Positions 16,061 to 24,512 of a stretch of DNA of 51,982 bases are shown here, one piece after another (position 1 is the first letter of the stretch; the number at the start of each line of letters is the position of its first letter). The translations under genes and the position numbers were made by a program. The DNA comes from Coriobacteriaceae bacterium (GTDB taxonomy: Bacteria > Actinomycetota > Coriobacteriia > Coriobacteriales > UMGS124), in contig JAHZGC010000003.1 of the NCBI GenBank assembly GCA_019421015.1, positions 74,311-126,292 of the forward strand. The letters run 5' to 3'. Below the pieces are notes generated by a model. It had not been told where the DNA came from. It saw only the letters and a program-made list of their open reading frames with translations, and searched no databases.

Positions 16061-17524
16061 GTGGCCTTGTTTAAAGAGGGTTCCGAGGTCAACGCGGCGC
16101 AGCTGCACGACGGGTTCACGCCCTCGCGCGGGCAGCTCCTCGCCATGGTGGTGCGCCTGAGCCTGCCGGTGGTAATCGCGGAGCTCTGCTCAACCGCCAT
16201 GCAGTACATCGACGCCGCCATGGTGGGCAGCCTCGGCGAGGTGGCCACGGCCTCCATCGGCATCGTCGAGAGCACCACCTGGCTCGTGGGCGGCCTGTGC
16301 ACCGCAGCGGCGACCGGGTTCTCGGTCCAGGTGGCCCAGCTGGTGGGCGCGGCGCGTCTCGCCGAGGCCCGCAACGTGCTGCGCCAGTCGCTGCTCGTGC
16401 TGCTCGGCTTTGGTCTTGCGCTCATGGCGGCCTGCATCGCGTTGAGCGACCCGTTGCCCCGCTGGCTCGGCTCCGAACCCGACGTGCTGCCGGGCGCCAC
16501 GGCCTACCTGTGGATCTTCGCCCTTGGGCTGCCCTTCGTACAGATCAACCGCACCTGCGTGAACATGCTCCAGTGCAGCGGGGACATGCGTACCCCCAGC
16601 GCCCTGAACGTGCTCATGTGCGTTCTCGACGTGGTGTTCAACCTCATGTTCATCTTTCCCACACGCACGGCAACGGTGCTCGGCGTGGACGTCACGCTGT
16701 GGGGCGCGGGGCTCGGCGTGGCCGGGGCGGCGGTGGGCACGGTCCTGGCCGAGGCGGTCGTGGCCCTGCTCATGCTGTGGGCCACCTGTGTGCGCTCCCC
16801 CACCCTGCGGATCTTTGGCAAGGGGTCGGCCGCCCTTGCCGGAACCGGCACCCAAACCGCCCGCTGGAAACCTACCGCCCGCTGCCTTGCCGCCGCCGCG
16901 CGAATCAGCGCGCCCATCGCCCTGGAACGCGTGCTCATCAACGGCGCCCAGGTGGTCTCGACCGGCATCGTGGCGCCCCTCGGGACCACGGCGGTGGCGG
17001 CAAACTCGCTGGCCGTGACCGCCGAGAGCCTTTGCTACATGCCCGGCTTTGGCATCGGGTCGGCGGCCACCACCCTTGTGGGCCAGAGCATCGGGGCAAA
17101 CCGGCGCGATTTAACCCGACGCTTCGCGCGAACCTCGGTGGCCCTCGGCATGGCCGTCATGACGGTCATGGGCGTGCTCATGTACCTGCTGGCCCCCGCA
17201 ATGCTCGCTCTGCTCACCCCTGTGGCCGCCGTCCAGGTGCTCGGCACGCAGGTGCTGCGCATCGAGGCGTTCGCCGAGCCGCTCTTCGGGGCCGCCATCG
17301 TGTGCGCCGGCGCCCTGCGCGGGGCGGGAGACACCCTCGTGCCGAGCTTGATAAACCTCGCGACCATGTGGGGCATCCGCATCACCGCGGCGGCCCTGCT
17401 CGCCCCGCGCGTAGGGCTCGCGGGCGTGTGGCTCGCCATGTGCGTGGAGCTCTGCGTGCGCGGCAGCCTCTTCTTGGTGCGTCTGCTCCGCGAGCGCTGG
17501 CTGGCCCGGGCGCGCGTGGTGTAG
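16061..17524 (+). CDS. MATE-family multidrug/toxin efflux pump
   Basis: Cation-coupled exporter of 487 residues with 12 predicted helices in two homologous halves. I chose GTG 16061 because GAGGAGGGAG precedes it by eight bases; an upstream in-frame ATG at 16013 would add 16 charged residues without a ribosome site. The family pattern shows in LSLPVVIAELCSTAMQYIDAAMVG (helix 1), with the matching element ALERVLINGAQVVSTGIVAPLG at the start of the second half, and LRGAGDTLVPSLI near the end. It lies downstream of the 204-bp inverted-repeat segment, which may control it. Confidence 0.92.
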   Translation: MALFKEGSEVNAAQLHDGFTPSRGQLLAMVVRLSLPVVIAELCSTAMQYIDAAMVGSLGEVATASIGIVESTTWLVGGLCTAAATGFSVQVAQLVGAARLAEARNVLRQSLLVLLGFGLALMAACIALSDPLPRWLGSEPDVLPGATAYLWIFALGLPFVQINRTCVNMLQCSGDMRTPSALNVLMCVLDVVFNLMFIFPTRTATVLGVDVTLWGAGLGVAGAAVGTVLAEAVVALLMLWATCVRSPTLRIFGKGSAALAGTGTQTARWKPTARCLAAAARISAPIALERVLINGAQVVSTGIVAPLGTTAVAANSLAVTAESLCYMPGFGIGSAATTLVGQSIGANRRDLTRRFARTSVALGMAVMTVMGVLMYLLAPAMLALLTPVAAVQVLGTQVLRIEAFAEPLFGAAIVCAGALRGAGDTLVPSLINLATMWGIRITAAALLAPRVGLAGVWLAMCVELCVRGSLFLVRLLRERWLARARVV

Positions 17525-17624
17525 CGCAGCGCGGTATCGGCGATAGTGGGCGGTGTCCAGCGGCCCTGCGGACTGCTGTAAACTGTGCAGGCCACAAACC
17601 AAGCCCAGAAAGGCAGCCCGACCC

Positions 17625-18569
17625 GTGAACAGCTTTGTCGTCTGCGTGGAGGCGGTTCTCCCCATCTTCGTTCTCATGGCTGCAGGCTACCTGTGCCAGC
17701 GCCTCGGTGTGATCAAGCGCGAAGCCGTGCCGGCCATGAACAGGGTGGCGTTCACGGTGTTCCTCTCGACCATGGTGTTCAACAGCATCTACACCTCCGA
17801 TATCGCCGCCTCGGTGGACCCGTTTTTGCTGGCCTACACCGCCGTGGCGGCCGTGGTGGTGTTTGCGGCAGCCTCGGCCGTGGTGAATGCGGCGGTGCCC
17901 GTGGAGAACCAAAAGGGCGTCATGGTCCAGGGGATGTTCCGGTCGAACTTCGTGATGGTGGGCCTCGCCGTGGCCGAGAATCTGCTGCCCGAAGGCGAGA
18001 TGGGCACCGTGGCCGTGCTCGTGGCAGTCATCATCCCCATCTACAACGTGCTTGCCGTCGTGACGCTTTCGGCCCACGGCGGAGAAGCCGCGGGCTGGAC
18101 GGGTGTGCTGCGCAAGATTGCGACCAACCCGCTCATCGTCGCCACCGTGCTGGCGCTCGCCATGGCGGCGCTGGGCCTGCGGCTGCCCGCGGTGCTCGAG
18201 CGCTGCGTGGCGCAGGTGGCGGCGGTCTCGACCCCGCTCATGCTGTTCCTGCTGGGGGCGTTCTTCGAGTTCAAGAGCCTGCCCCGCTACGGCCGGCAGC
18301 TCGCCGTGGTGTGCCTGTTCAGGCTCGTGCTGGTGCCCGCCGCGGTGCTCGGCGTCGCCGTGGCGCTCGGCATCGAGAGCACCGGCCTGGTGGCCCTCAT
18401 CGCGGTGTTCGCCACGGCCACGGCCATCGCCTCGTTCACCATGGCCCAACAGATGGGCGGCGACGCCGAGCTGGCGGGAGACATCGTGGTGGCCACGAGC
18501 GTGCTGTGCCCGTTCACGATCTTTGGCTTTGCCTACGCGCTCATGAGCCTGGGGTTGATCGCGGGGTAA
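17625..18569 (+). CDS. AEC-family (auxin efflux carrier type) permease
   Basis: A membrane transporter of 314 residues with about ten helices. GTG 17625 follows GAAAGG. VLPIFVLMAAGYLCQRLG at the start, FRSNFVMVGLAVAENLLP in the middle and ATAIASFTMAQQMGGDAELA near the end are typical of the family, which moves organic anions such as malate in bacteria. It is 100 bases after the MATE gene and may share transcription, although TGTAAAC at 17577 could be its own -10 region. Substrate unknown. Confidence 0.9.
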   Translation: MNSFVVCVEAVLPIFVLMAAGYLCQRLGVIKREAVPAMNRVAFTVFLSTMVFNSIYTSDIAASVDPFLLAYTAVAAVVVFAAASAVVNAAVPVENQKGVMVQGMFRSNFVMVGLAVAENLLPEGEMGTVAVLVAVIIPIYNVLAVVTLSAHGGEAAGWTGVLRKIATNPLIVATVLALAMAALGLRLPAVLERCVAQVAAVSTPLMLFLLGAFFEFKSLPRYGRQLAVVCLFRLVLVPAAVLGVAVALGIESTGLVALIAVFATATAIASFTMAQQMGGDAELAGDIVVATSVLCPFTIFGFAYALMSLGLIAG

Positions 18570-18666
18570 AGGCACCGGGGTGCCGCCCGGGCCCGGACGC
18601 CCGCGGCCCCCATGCTACAATGCCCGCAGGGGACGGATTACCCGAACGACGAAAGCGGAGGGTGCC

Positions 18667-19236
18667 ATGGACGCAGCGCACGATCTGAGCACAGGCGCGA
18701 CTTTGAGCGACGACGACCTGTATTGGAACCAGCCTGAAGACCGTCGCGCCGAGCTCATCAACGGCACGCTCTACGACATGACGCCGCCGGCGCGTATGCA
18801 CCAGGGCATCGTCACAGAGCTCGCCTACCTGCTCAAAAAGTACATCCATGAAAACGACGGTCTTTGCAAGGTCTACGTAGCCCCGTTCGCCGTTCGCCTC
18901 AACCTCGAGCGCACCGACTGGGTCGAGCCCGACGTCATCGTTGTCTGCGACCCCGCCAAGCTCTCGGACCGTGGCTGCGAGGGCGCGCCCGACCTCGTGG
19001 TCGAGGTCGTCTCGCCGTCGTCGCGAGCCCACGACTACCTGCGCAAGGCTCCCCGCTCCCTACGCGCCGGCGTGCTCGAGCTCTGGATCGTCGACCCCGA
19101 CACCAGGCAGACCATCGTCTATCGGGCGTCCGACGACCCCGAGGGGCTCCTGGCCAGCTACTCGTTCGACGAGCCGGCACCCGTCGGCATCTGGGACGGC
19201 GCCTGCTCCGTGGTGCTTGGCGAGGCGCTCGGGTAA
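18667..19236 (+). CDS. Uma2-family (DUF820) restriction-endonuclease-fold protein
   Basis: A 189-residue protein, ATG 18667 behind GGAGGG; TACAAT at 18616 is a possible -10 box. The pattern RAELINGTLYDM, HQGIVTELAYLL, EPDVIVVCD, PDLVVEVVSPSSRAHDY and LELWIVDPD fits the Uma2 fold. The acidic residues in EPD and the E-x-V motif correspond to the PD-(D/E)xK nuclease core. The usual conserved Lys stretch is read as YLRKAPRSLRAGV. The function of this large family is unsettled. It converges on the XRE regulator with a four-base gap. Confidence 0.85.
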   Translation: MDAAHDLSTGATLSDDDLYWNQPEDRRAELINGTLYDMTPPARMHQGIVTELAYLLKKYIHENDGLCKVYVAPFAVRLNLERTDWVEPDVIVVCDPAKLSDRGCEGAPDLVVEVVSPSSRAHDYLRKAPRSLRAGVLELWIVDPDTRQTIVYRASDDPEGLLASYSFDEPAPVGIWDGACSVVLGEALG

Positions 19237-19240
19237 GGCG

Positions 19241-19876
19241 TCAGCGCCGCCCCTTCCGCCTGCGTGCCACGGCCACGTCCACCCCTACGCACAGCGCAAC
19301 GTAGACCACCCACCAGGCCGCCCAGGCAAGCGGGCCCGCTCCCACCAGCAGGGGCACGGGCGCGACAATCGGCGCAAAGCCTCTCGTCAGCCCGCAGAGC
19401 ACGTTGTAGGCAACGGCCAGGGGGATGAACAGCACGATCCACACGTTCACCCGCACGAACAGTCGCAGCGCCCGGGGCTTCTCGGCCATGTTCGGGCTCT
19501 GACCCATGAGCGCCAGCGCGCAGCCCGCAATCATCATGACCAGCCCCACGCCGACCGACCACAGCTCCTGGCGCTCGAACCAGCTCACGACGGCCATCAG
19601 CAGGGCGGACCCATTGAGCGCGGTGCCGGCCACGGTGAACACCATGGCGCTGAGGGCACGGCCCTGGCGCGGCGCGGGCTCGATGCCTTTGAGCAGGTAG
19701 TCGGTGGTAGTCTCGAAGTAGTCGCTCAGCGCCACAACTTTGTCGATGTCAGGCGTACTCTGCTCGCTCTCCCACTTGGAGACCGCCTGGCGCGAGACGC
19801 CCACGGCGTCGGCCAGCTCCTCTTGGGATAGGCCGCGGGCCTTGCGCAGGTGCTGGATCCTATCGGCGATGTTCAT
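19241..19876 (-). CDS. XRE-type regulator with C-terminal membrane segments
   Basis: A 211-residue protein; ATG 19876 behind GGGAGGTCC. Residues 1-60 form a Cro/C1-type helix-turn-helix (LRKARGLSQEELADAVGVSR and QAVSKWESEQSTPDIDKVV), followed by a linker and four hydrophobic helices between about 80 and 200. Such DNA-binding proteins with membrane tails are common in Firmicutes and Coriobacteriia as orphan regulators, with unknown signals. It converges on the Uma2 gene; the gap upstream of it is repeat-rich. Confidence 0.87.
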   Translation of the reverse strand: MNIADRIQHLRKARGLSQEELADAVGVSRQAVSKWESEQSTPDIDKVVALSDYFETTTDYLLKGIEPAPRQGRALSAMVFTVAGTALNGSALLMAVVSWFERQELWSVGVGLVMMIAGCALALMGQSPNMAEKPRALRLFVRVNVWIVLFIPLAVAYNVLCGLTRGFAPIVAPVPLLVGAGPLAWAAWWVVYVALCVGVDVAVARRRKGRR

Positions 19877-20061
19877 GGGAAGGACCTCCCGTCTCATATG
19901 CGGCATGACCGTAGCATAGTACGGTTTGCGCCGGTTGCGTCTCCACCATCCACGCCGGTCAGGGCGTCAACCGCCGGTTGCGCAGGTTGCCGTGGGAGCC
20001 CACTGGGAACACGCTCGTCGAAAAAGGCCGGCGGGAGACGCCTCTGAGAAAAGCCTCGCCG

Positions 20062-20160
20062 GGGGCCTGTCAGGGAAGGTCTCGCCCGGGAGGGGCCTGT
20101 TAGGGAGGATCTCGCTAGGGAGGGTCTGCCAAGGGGGCCTGCCCGGGAGGACCTCGCCAG
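20062..20160. repeat. Degenerate 30-bp tandem repeat
   Basis: Three units beginning GGGGCCTG start at 20062, 20092 and 20134; the first two are exactly 30 bases apart. Each continues with a form of AGGGAGGATCTCGC, and a 12-base partial unit lies at 20122-20133. The array is strongly purine-rich on the plus strand and lies in the 650-base gene-free gap between the XRE regulator and the phosphosugar mutase. Confidence 0.6.
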
Positions 20161-20351
20161 AAAAACCAGGATTATTTGGCATGGTAGAGGGGTTGGCGAA
20201 AAAAGTAGGTTTTTCTGGCAAGCCATCTACCTGCATAAATAACAAGAAACAACAGCTAGATGGCTTGTTTTCTCTCGCCGGAAAAACCAGCTTTTCTAGA
20301 CAGGGCCCTCCAACCGAAGGTCCCCTGCCAAAATAACCTGTATTTTTTGGT
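20156..20351. repeat. Four AT-rich imperfect palindromes plus a hairpin
   Basis: About 26-base units related to GCCAGAAAAACC...TTTTTTGGC lie at 20156-20181, 20194-20220, 20277-20302 and 20327-20351. Between the second and third, CAAGCCATCTA (20219-20229) pairs with TAGATGGCTTG (20257-20267) and carries the GCAGGTAGAT motif on the minus strand. Such A/T runs are foreign to the surrounding GC-rich DNA. Possible roles are an operator array or a decayed mobile element. Confidence 0.5.
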
Positions 20352-20528
20352 ATCGGGAGGCCTTACCAGCAAAATCTCACCGCTCCCAACTCCACTTTTC
20401 TACAGGAGAAGCCCCAGCGGCCCCCACGAGCCGTAATGGCGGGGCTATGGTGGATGCCGTCGAGCCGGGCAGGGGTTCTCCTCTGCCAAAGCCAAGCGCC
20501 AACCGCAACGAGAAGGGAACCGCACATC

Positions 20529-22289
20529 ATGAGTGACCGCGCCGTACGCGAATTCGAACGCTGGGAGGCCCGGGTGACCGACCCCGAGCTAACAGCCGAG
20601 CTGCAGTCCATGCGCGCCCAGCTGGACGCCGGCGACGCCACCGCGGTGGAAGACGCGTTCTTCCAGGACCTGGAGTTCGGCACCGGCGGCCTGCGCGGCA
20701 TGCTGGGGGCCGGCTCCAACCGCATGAACGTGCACACCGTGGCCCAGGCCACCCAGGGTTTGGCCGACTATCTGAACGCCCACTTCGAGAACCCGAGCGT
20801 GGCCGTGGCCCACGACAGCCGCAACAAGGGCGAGCTGTTCTGCGAGACCGTGGCCAGCGTCTTGGCCGCCAACGGTGTGCGGGCCTACCTGTACCCGCGC
20901 CTGGAGCCCACGCCGGCGCTCTCGTTTGCCACGCGCGACCTGGGTTGCTCCGCCGGCATCAACGTGACGGCCAGCCACAACCCGGCCGCTTACAACGGCT
21001 ACAAGGTCTACGGGCCCGACGGCTGCCAGATCACCACCCAGGCCGCCCACGACATCCAGGCCGCTATCGCCGCCGTTGACATGTTCGGCGGCGTGAAGTC
21101 GATGGCCTTTGCCGACGCTGTGGAGAGCGGGCTTGCCTCCTACATCGAAGAAGGCACCCTCGACCGCTTTATCGACGCCGTAGCCGCAAGCTCCCAGCAC
21201 GTGGGGGCCCCAGCCGACGGTGACGACCTCAAGCTCGTGTACACCCCGCTCAACGGCACGGGCATGGAGTGCGTGGGGCGCATCCTGGAGCGCATCGGCG
21301 TGCGCGACGTGACCGTGGTGCCCGAGCAGGCCGAGCCCAACGGGGACTTCCCCACCTGCCCCTACCCCAACCCCGAGATCCGCGAGGCGTTGGAGCTGGG
21401 CCTCAAGCTGACCGAGGACCTGGGGGCCGACCTGCTGCTGGCCACCGACCCCGACGCCGACCGCGTGGGCATCGCGGTGCACCACAACGGCGAAGACGTG
21501 CTGCTCACGGGCAACGAGGTGGGCGTGCTGCTGACCGACTGGCTGGCCGAGCGCACCGTCGCCAAGGGAGAGGACCTGGGCAACAAGGTGGTCGTCAGCA
21601 CCATCGTGTCGACCAGCATGCTCGACGCCCTGGCGGCCGAGCGCGGCTTCGAGCTGCGCCGCACGCTCACGGGCTTCAAGTACATCGGCGAGCAGATCGG
21701 CCTGCTCGAGGCCGCCGAGCAGGCCGACCGCTACCTCTTTGGCTTCGAGGAGAGCTACGGCTACCTGGCAGGCACCCACGTGCGCGACAAGGACGCCGTG
21801 GTGGCGAGCATGCTCATCTGCGAGATGGCCCGCGACTACAAGGCCCGCGGCATGGACCTCGCCGACGCCATGAACGCCCTCTACGAGCGCCTGGGCTACT
21901 ACCGCAACCTCACGGTCTCGCTCTCGTACCCCGGCGCCGACGGGGCCGCCCAGATGAAGGCCATCATGGAGGGGCTGCGCGCCCAGGCTCCCGCCGAGGT
22001 GGCCGGCCTGGCGGTGGAGGCCGTGGTGGACTACGCGTCGGGCGCGCCGATGCCCGTGGTAGGTGCCGCCTGCACCAGCGCCTGCGAGGCCTGCGGCCAG
22101 CCCCAGACGCTGCCTGCCGCCAACGTCTTCGAGCTGCAGCTCGCCGGCGGCAACAAGCTCATCGTGCGCCCCAGCGGCACCGAGCCCAAGATCAAGGCCT
22201 ACGTGTTCGCCAAGGGTGCCACGCCCCAGGAGGCCGACGCACTGACCGGCGCCATCGAGGCGGCGGCGCGGGAGCTGCTGGGCGCGTAG
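20529..22289 (+). CDS. Phosphoglucomutase/phosphomannomutase family (phospho-sugar mutase)
   Basis: A 586-residue alpha-D-phosphohexomutase, probably moving phosphate between C1 and C6 of glucose or a related sugar; the long form matches PgcA-type enzymes. ATG 20529 follows GAGAAGGGAA. The phosphoserine loop is TASHNP with Ser149, the Mg loop is DPDADR (307-312), the sugar loop is GFEESYGY, and the phosphate-binding loop is RPSGTEPKIK near the C-terminus. FGTGGLRGMLGAG near residue 50 is the usual N-terminal signature. All key residues are present. Confidence 0.95.
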   Translation: MSDRAVREFERWEARVTDPELTAELQSMRAQLDAGDATAVEDAFFQDLEFGTGGLRGMLGAGSNRMNVHTVAQATQGLADYLNAHFENPSVAVAHDSRNKGELFCETVASVLAANGVRAYLYPRLEPTPALSFATRDLGCSAGINVTASHNPAAYNGYKVYGPDGCQITTQAAHDIQAAIAAVDMFGGVKSMAFADAVESGLASYIEEGTLDRFIDAVAASSQHVGAPADGDDLKLVYTPLNGTGMECVGRILERIGVRDVTVVPEQAEPNGDFPTCPYPNPEIREALELGLKLTEDLGADLLLATDPDADRVGIAVHHNGEDVLLTGNEVGVLLTDWLAERTVAKGEDLGNKVVVSTIVSTSMLDALAAERGFELRRTLTGFKYIGEQIGLLEAAEQADRYLFGFEESYGYLAGTHVRDKDAVVASMLICEMARDYKARGMDLADAMNALYERLGYYRNLTVSLSYPGADGAAQMKAIMEGLRAQAPAEVAGLAVEAVVDYASGAPMPVVGAACTSACEACGQPQTLPAANVFELQLAGGNKLIVRPSGTEPKIKAYVFAKGATPQEADALTGAIEAAARELLGA

Positions 22290-22312
22290 GCTAAGCTCAG
22301 AATGCACGGCTT

Positions 22313-22363
22313 CGCAGGCCCCCTGCAGATCGGGTTCGATTCCGGTCCCGCAGGGGGCCTGCG
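22313..22363 (+). other. Perfect 14-bp hairpin with tRNA T-arm-like loop
   Basis: CGCAGGCCCCCTGC (22313-22326) pairs perfectly with GCAGGGGGCCTGCG (22350-22363). The 23-base loop contains CGGGTTCGATTCCG, the TPsiC-arm pattern of tRNA and tmRNA. There is no D arm or anticodon arm and no CCA. It follows the mutase stop by 23 bases and could act as its terminator, though no T run follows. Its tRNA-like core next to broken genes suggests an old attachment site. Confidence 0.5.
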
Positions 22364-22458
22364 CGTTGAGGGGGCGGCGGGGACCAGATGGGGAGTGAGG
22401 GGCATGCAGCAAGCGTGCACGTTTTAAGGCCGAACTTCTGTCATCCGAACATCTTTAA

Positions 22459-23261
22459 GGGTATGCTCTCCTTGCCTCGATATATCGCCGCTTACGTATT
22501 GATGCGCTGCGTTCTTACTACTTTGTGGGTGGAATGCCAGAAGCGGTCGAGGAATTTGCCGCAAGCCGCAACTACCAGGCGGTACGCACCATTCAGCAAG
22601 ACCTGCTGATTGACTACGAGCACGACTTCTCAAAGTATGCCGAGCCTCAGGAAACGGAGCGGATACGGCTGGTATGGGGATCAATCCCCGGCCAACTGGC
22701 ACGTGAGAACAGGAAGTTCGTATACTCTGCCGTTAAACCGAGCGGACGGGCCCGCGACTTCGAGGCGGCCATCCAATGGCTCGTGGACGCCGGGCTCGCC
22801 CTGCGTGTGGACAGAGTAGCAAAACCGGGGATTCCCCTGGAGGCTTACGAGGACTTTGGGGCCTTCAAGCTGTTCATGCTCGACACGGGCCTGCTGGGCG
22901 CCCGAAGCAGCCTGAACCCCAAAACGCTCCTTGAGGGAAACCGCCTTTTCGAAGAGTTCAAAGGAGCCCTCACCGAGCAATATGTGTGCCAGACCATGGT
23001 GGCCCGCGGCATGCGGCCTTGGTATTGGTCGGCCTCCAATTCGAGCGGAGAGATCGACTTCCTCTTTGAACGCGACGGGAGCCCCGTGCCCGTAGAGGTT
23101 AAAGCCGCAGAGAACCTTCGAGCTAAAAGCCTGCGTGCATTCTGTGGCAAGTACAGCATCCCCGCGCCATTCGCACGTCTATGGCTCCGTACCGACAGGA
23201 GGAGTGGCTGACCAATCTGCCCCTTTACGCAGCCGAGCTGCTCGGATCCGTTGCAATGTAA
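22459..23261 (+). pseudogene. Broken AAA/DUF4143 ATPase (N-terminus missing, frameshifted)
   Basis: The frame opens after a stop at 22456 with no start codon of the family. SYYFVGGMPEAVEEFAASRN marks the junction between the AAA domain and DUF4143, so the whole nucleotide-binding domain with its Walker motifs is absent. The DUF4143 part runs through FKLFMLDTGLLGARSSL and SNSSGEIDFLFERDGSPVPV. Near 23165 the frame breaks: the natural ending TSMAPYRQEEWLTNLPLYA is in another frame and stops at 23259-23261. The family contains AAA ATPases of unclear role with a nuclease-like C-terminus. This copy is very probably non-functional. Confidence 0.85.
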
Positions 23262-23335
23262 GGAAGTGGGCACCGCGCGGATACCACCCGGCGATATCAA
23301 CCGACCGTAGGGCCAATCTATCAATCCAATAAGCT

Positions 23336-23734
23336 ATGATGTTCCTATCATTTTGTTTTTTAGATACGCGAGGCATCACCGCAATGGGCCTCGACCCCGA
23401 CGACGCGCGCAAGTACCGCAAGTACTCGCTGGGCATGAAGCAGCGCCTAGGTCTGGCCGCCGCCGTGATGGAGCGGCCCGAGGTGCTCGTCTTGGACGAG
23501 CCCACCAACGCGCTCGACACCTCGGGCGTCGAGCTCGCCGTGCAGCAGATCGAGGCCGCCCGCGACCGCGGGGCCACCGTGGTGCTCGCCTGCCACGACG
23601 CCAACGTGCTGCGGGGCCTCTCCGACGACATCTGGCACCTGGCCGAGGGGCACCTGGACGGCCACGGCATGCTTCGGCCCCTGCCACAGCATGCCGTGCC
23701 GAACACAGAGGAGGGGTCCCATGACGCGGCGTAG
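23336..23734 (+). pseudogene. Truncated ABC ATPase, C-terminal half only
   Basis: From GLDPDDARKYRKYSLGMKQR onward this is the second half of an exporter ATPase of the lantibiotic/bacitracin-resistance type. The signature YSLGMKQR and Walker B VLVLDEPTNALD are present, but Walker A and the Q-loop are missing. About 16 unrelated residues precede the homologous part, in an AT-rich junction just after the broken DUF4143 gene. The deletion that removed the start of this gene and of the DUF4143 gene probably happened here. It overlaps the next gene by 14 bases. No permease gene is left beside it. Confidence 0.82.
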
Positions 23735-24428
23735 GCCGGCGGCCGCCCCCATAAGCCGGCGACGCTTCACGGCCCTCGGCATCGGGGCGAGCCTCGCGGC
23801 GGCGGCCGGCATCGTCGCGCGCGTGGGCTACGTCAACGCGACCGCCGTCCCCGTACCCCAGGTCATTCGGTACCCCATGGGGGAGTGGGTGGAGCTCGAC
23901 GGCGCGTTCATCTCGACCTCCTCCCTGGAGCAGACCGAAGGATACGCCCTGCGCGTCACAGACGCCCAGGTCATCTCGCCGCGTTCCTACATCGAGCGCT
24001 ATACCGTGGTTTCGTCGCCGCTCGACGAGACAACCGCTCTCGAAGGCGATATCACGGGAATCGACGCCCCCTCGCTCATATGCCTGACCATAGACATCCG
24101 CAACGAGGGCAGCGACGGGCGGCTGTGCTTTGCCGACATGTACCTGGTTCCCGAGCGCAAGAACGAATACTTCATGCCCGACGTGCCCCTGTTCATCTCG
24201 TCGGAAGCGCAATACGCGGAGGCCGGGGCCACCGCCGCGAGCGCCTACATCGGCGTGCGCCCGGACACCGAGTACACCATCCACCTGCCCTACACCCATG
24301 GCAGCCTCGTCGACGGCAACTGGGTCCGCTACGACACCGGCTACCTGAACCCCGTGGTCGACAGCTCGTTCGAGCTGATCCTCTCGTACCTGCCGGTGCG
24401 CCGGGTGGTGGACGTCGATATCGCATAA
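23721..24428 (+). CDS. Exported or membrane-anchored protein of a decayed ABC locus, function unknown
   Basis: A 235-residue protein; ATG 23721 behind GAGGAGGGG, overlapping the truncated ATPase by 14 bases and so translationally coupled to it. The N-terminus SRRRFTALGIG followed by an alanine-rich helix (to about residue 36) is a Tat-like signal or membrane anchor. The rest is a beta-rich extracytoplasmic domain (VRVTDAQVISP-like strands, LTIDIRNEGSDGRLCFADMY) reminiscent of a small immunoglobulin-like fold, a form known in accessory proteins of peptide exporters. I do not recognise the family. With its ATPase partner broken, it may have lost its role. Confidence 0.65.
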   Translation: MTRRRPAAAPISRRRFTALGIGASLAAAAGIVARVGYVNATAVPVPQVIRYPMGEWVELDGAFISTSSLEQTEGYALRVTDAQVISPRSYIERYTVVSSPLDETTALEGDITGIDAPSLICLTIDIRNEGSDGRLCFADMYLVPERKNEYFMPDVPLFISSEAQYAEAGATAASAYIGVRPDTEYTIHLPYTHGSLVDGNWVRYDTGYLNPVVDSSFELILSYLPVRRVVDVDIA

Positions 24429-24460
24429 GGCCGTGTCTGCAAGGCGGCCGTTACCGATCC

Positions 24461-24502
24461 GGGGGCTTCTCCGCTGCGGCGTGAACCGGCGGAGAAGCCC
24501 CC
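24461..24502. repeat. 42-nt hairpin repeat, copy 1
   Basis: GGGGGCTTCTCCGC pairs with GCGGAGAAGCCCCC around a 14-base loop (TGCGGCGTGAACCG). The same 42 bases recur exactly at 27866-27907. It lies between two convergent genes and could act as a terminator, but exact identity of the loop suggests a REP-like dispersed element. Confidence 0.75.
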
Positions 24503-24512
24503 TCGGATTCCG

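Noticed and set aside
20062..20351. CRISPR array
   Set aside because: Repeats are degenerate, spacing is irregular (about 43, 77 and 52 bases between palindromes), spacers are not unique sequences and no cas gene is near.
22290..22370. A complete tRNA (possibly tRNA-Sec) after the mutase gene
   Set aside because: The T-arm-like loop is present, but no anticodon arm or D arm fits and no CCA is encoded; kept only as a tRNA-like hairpin.
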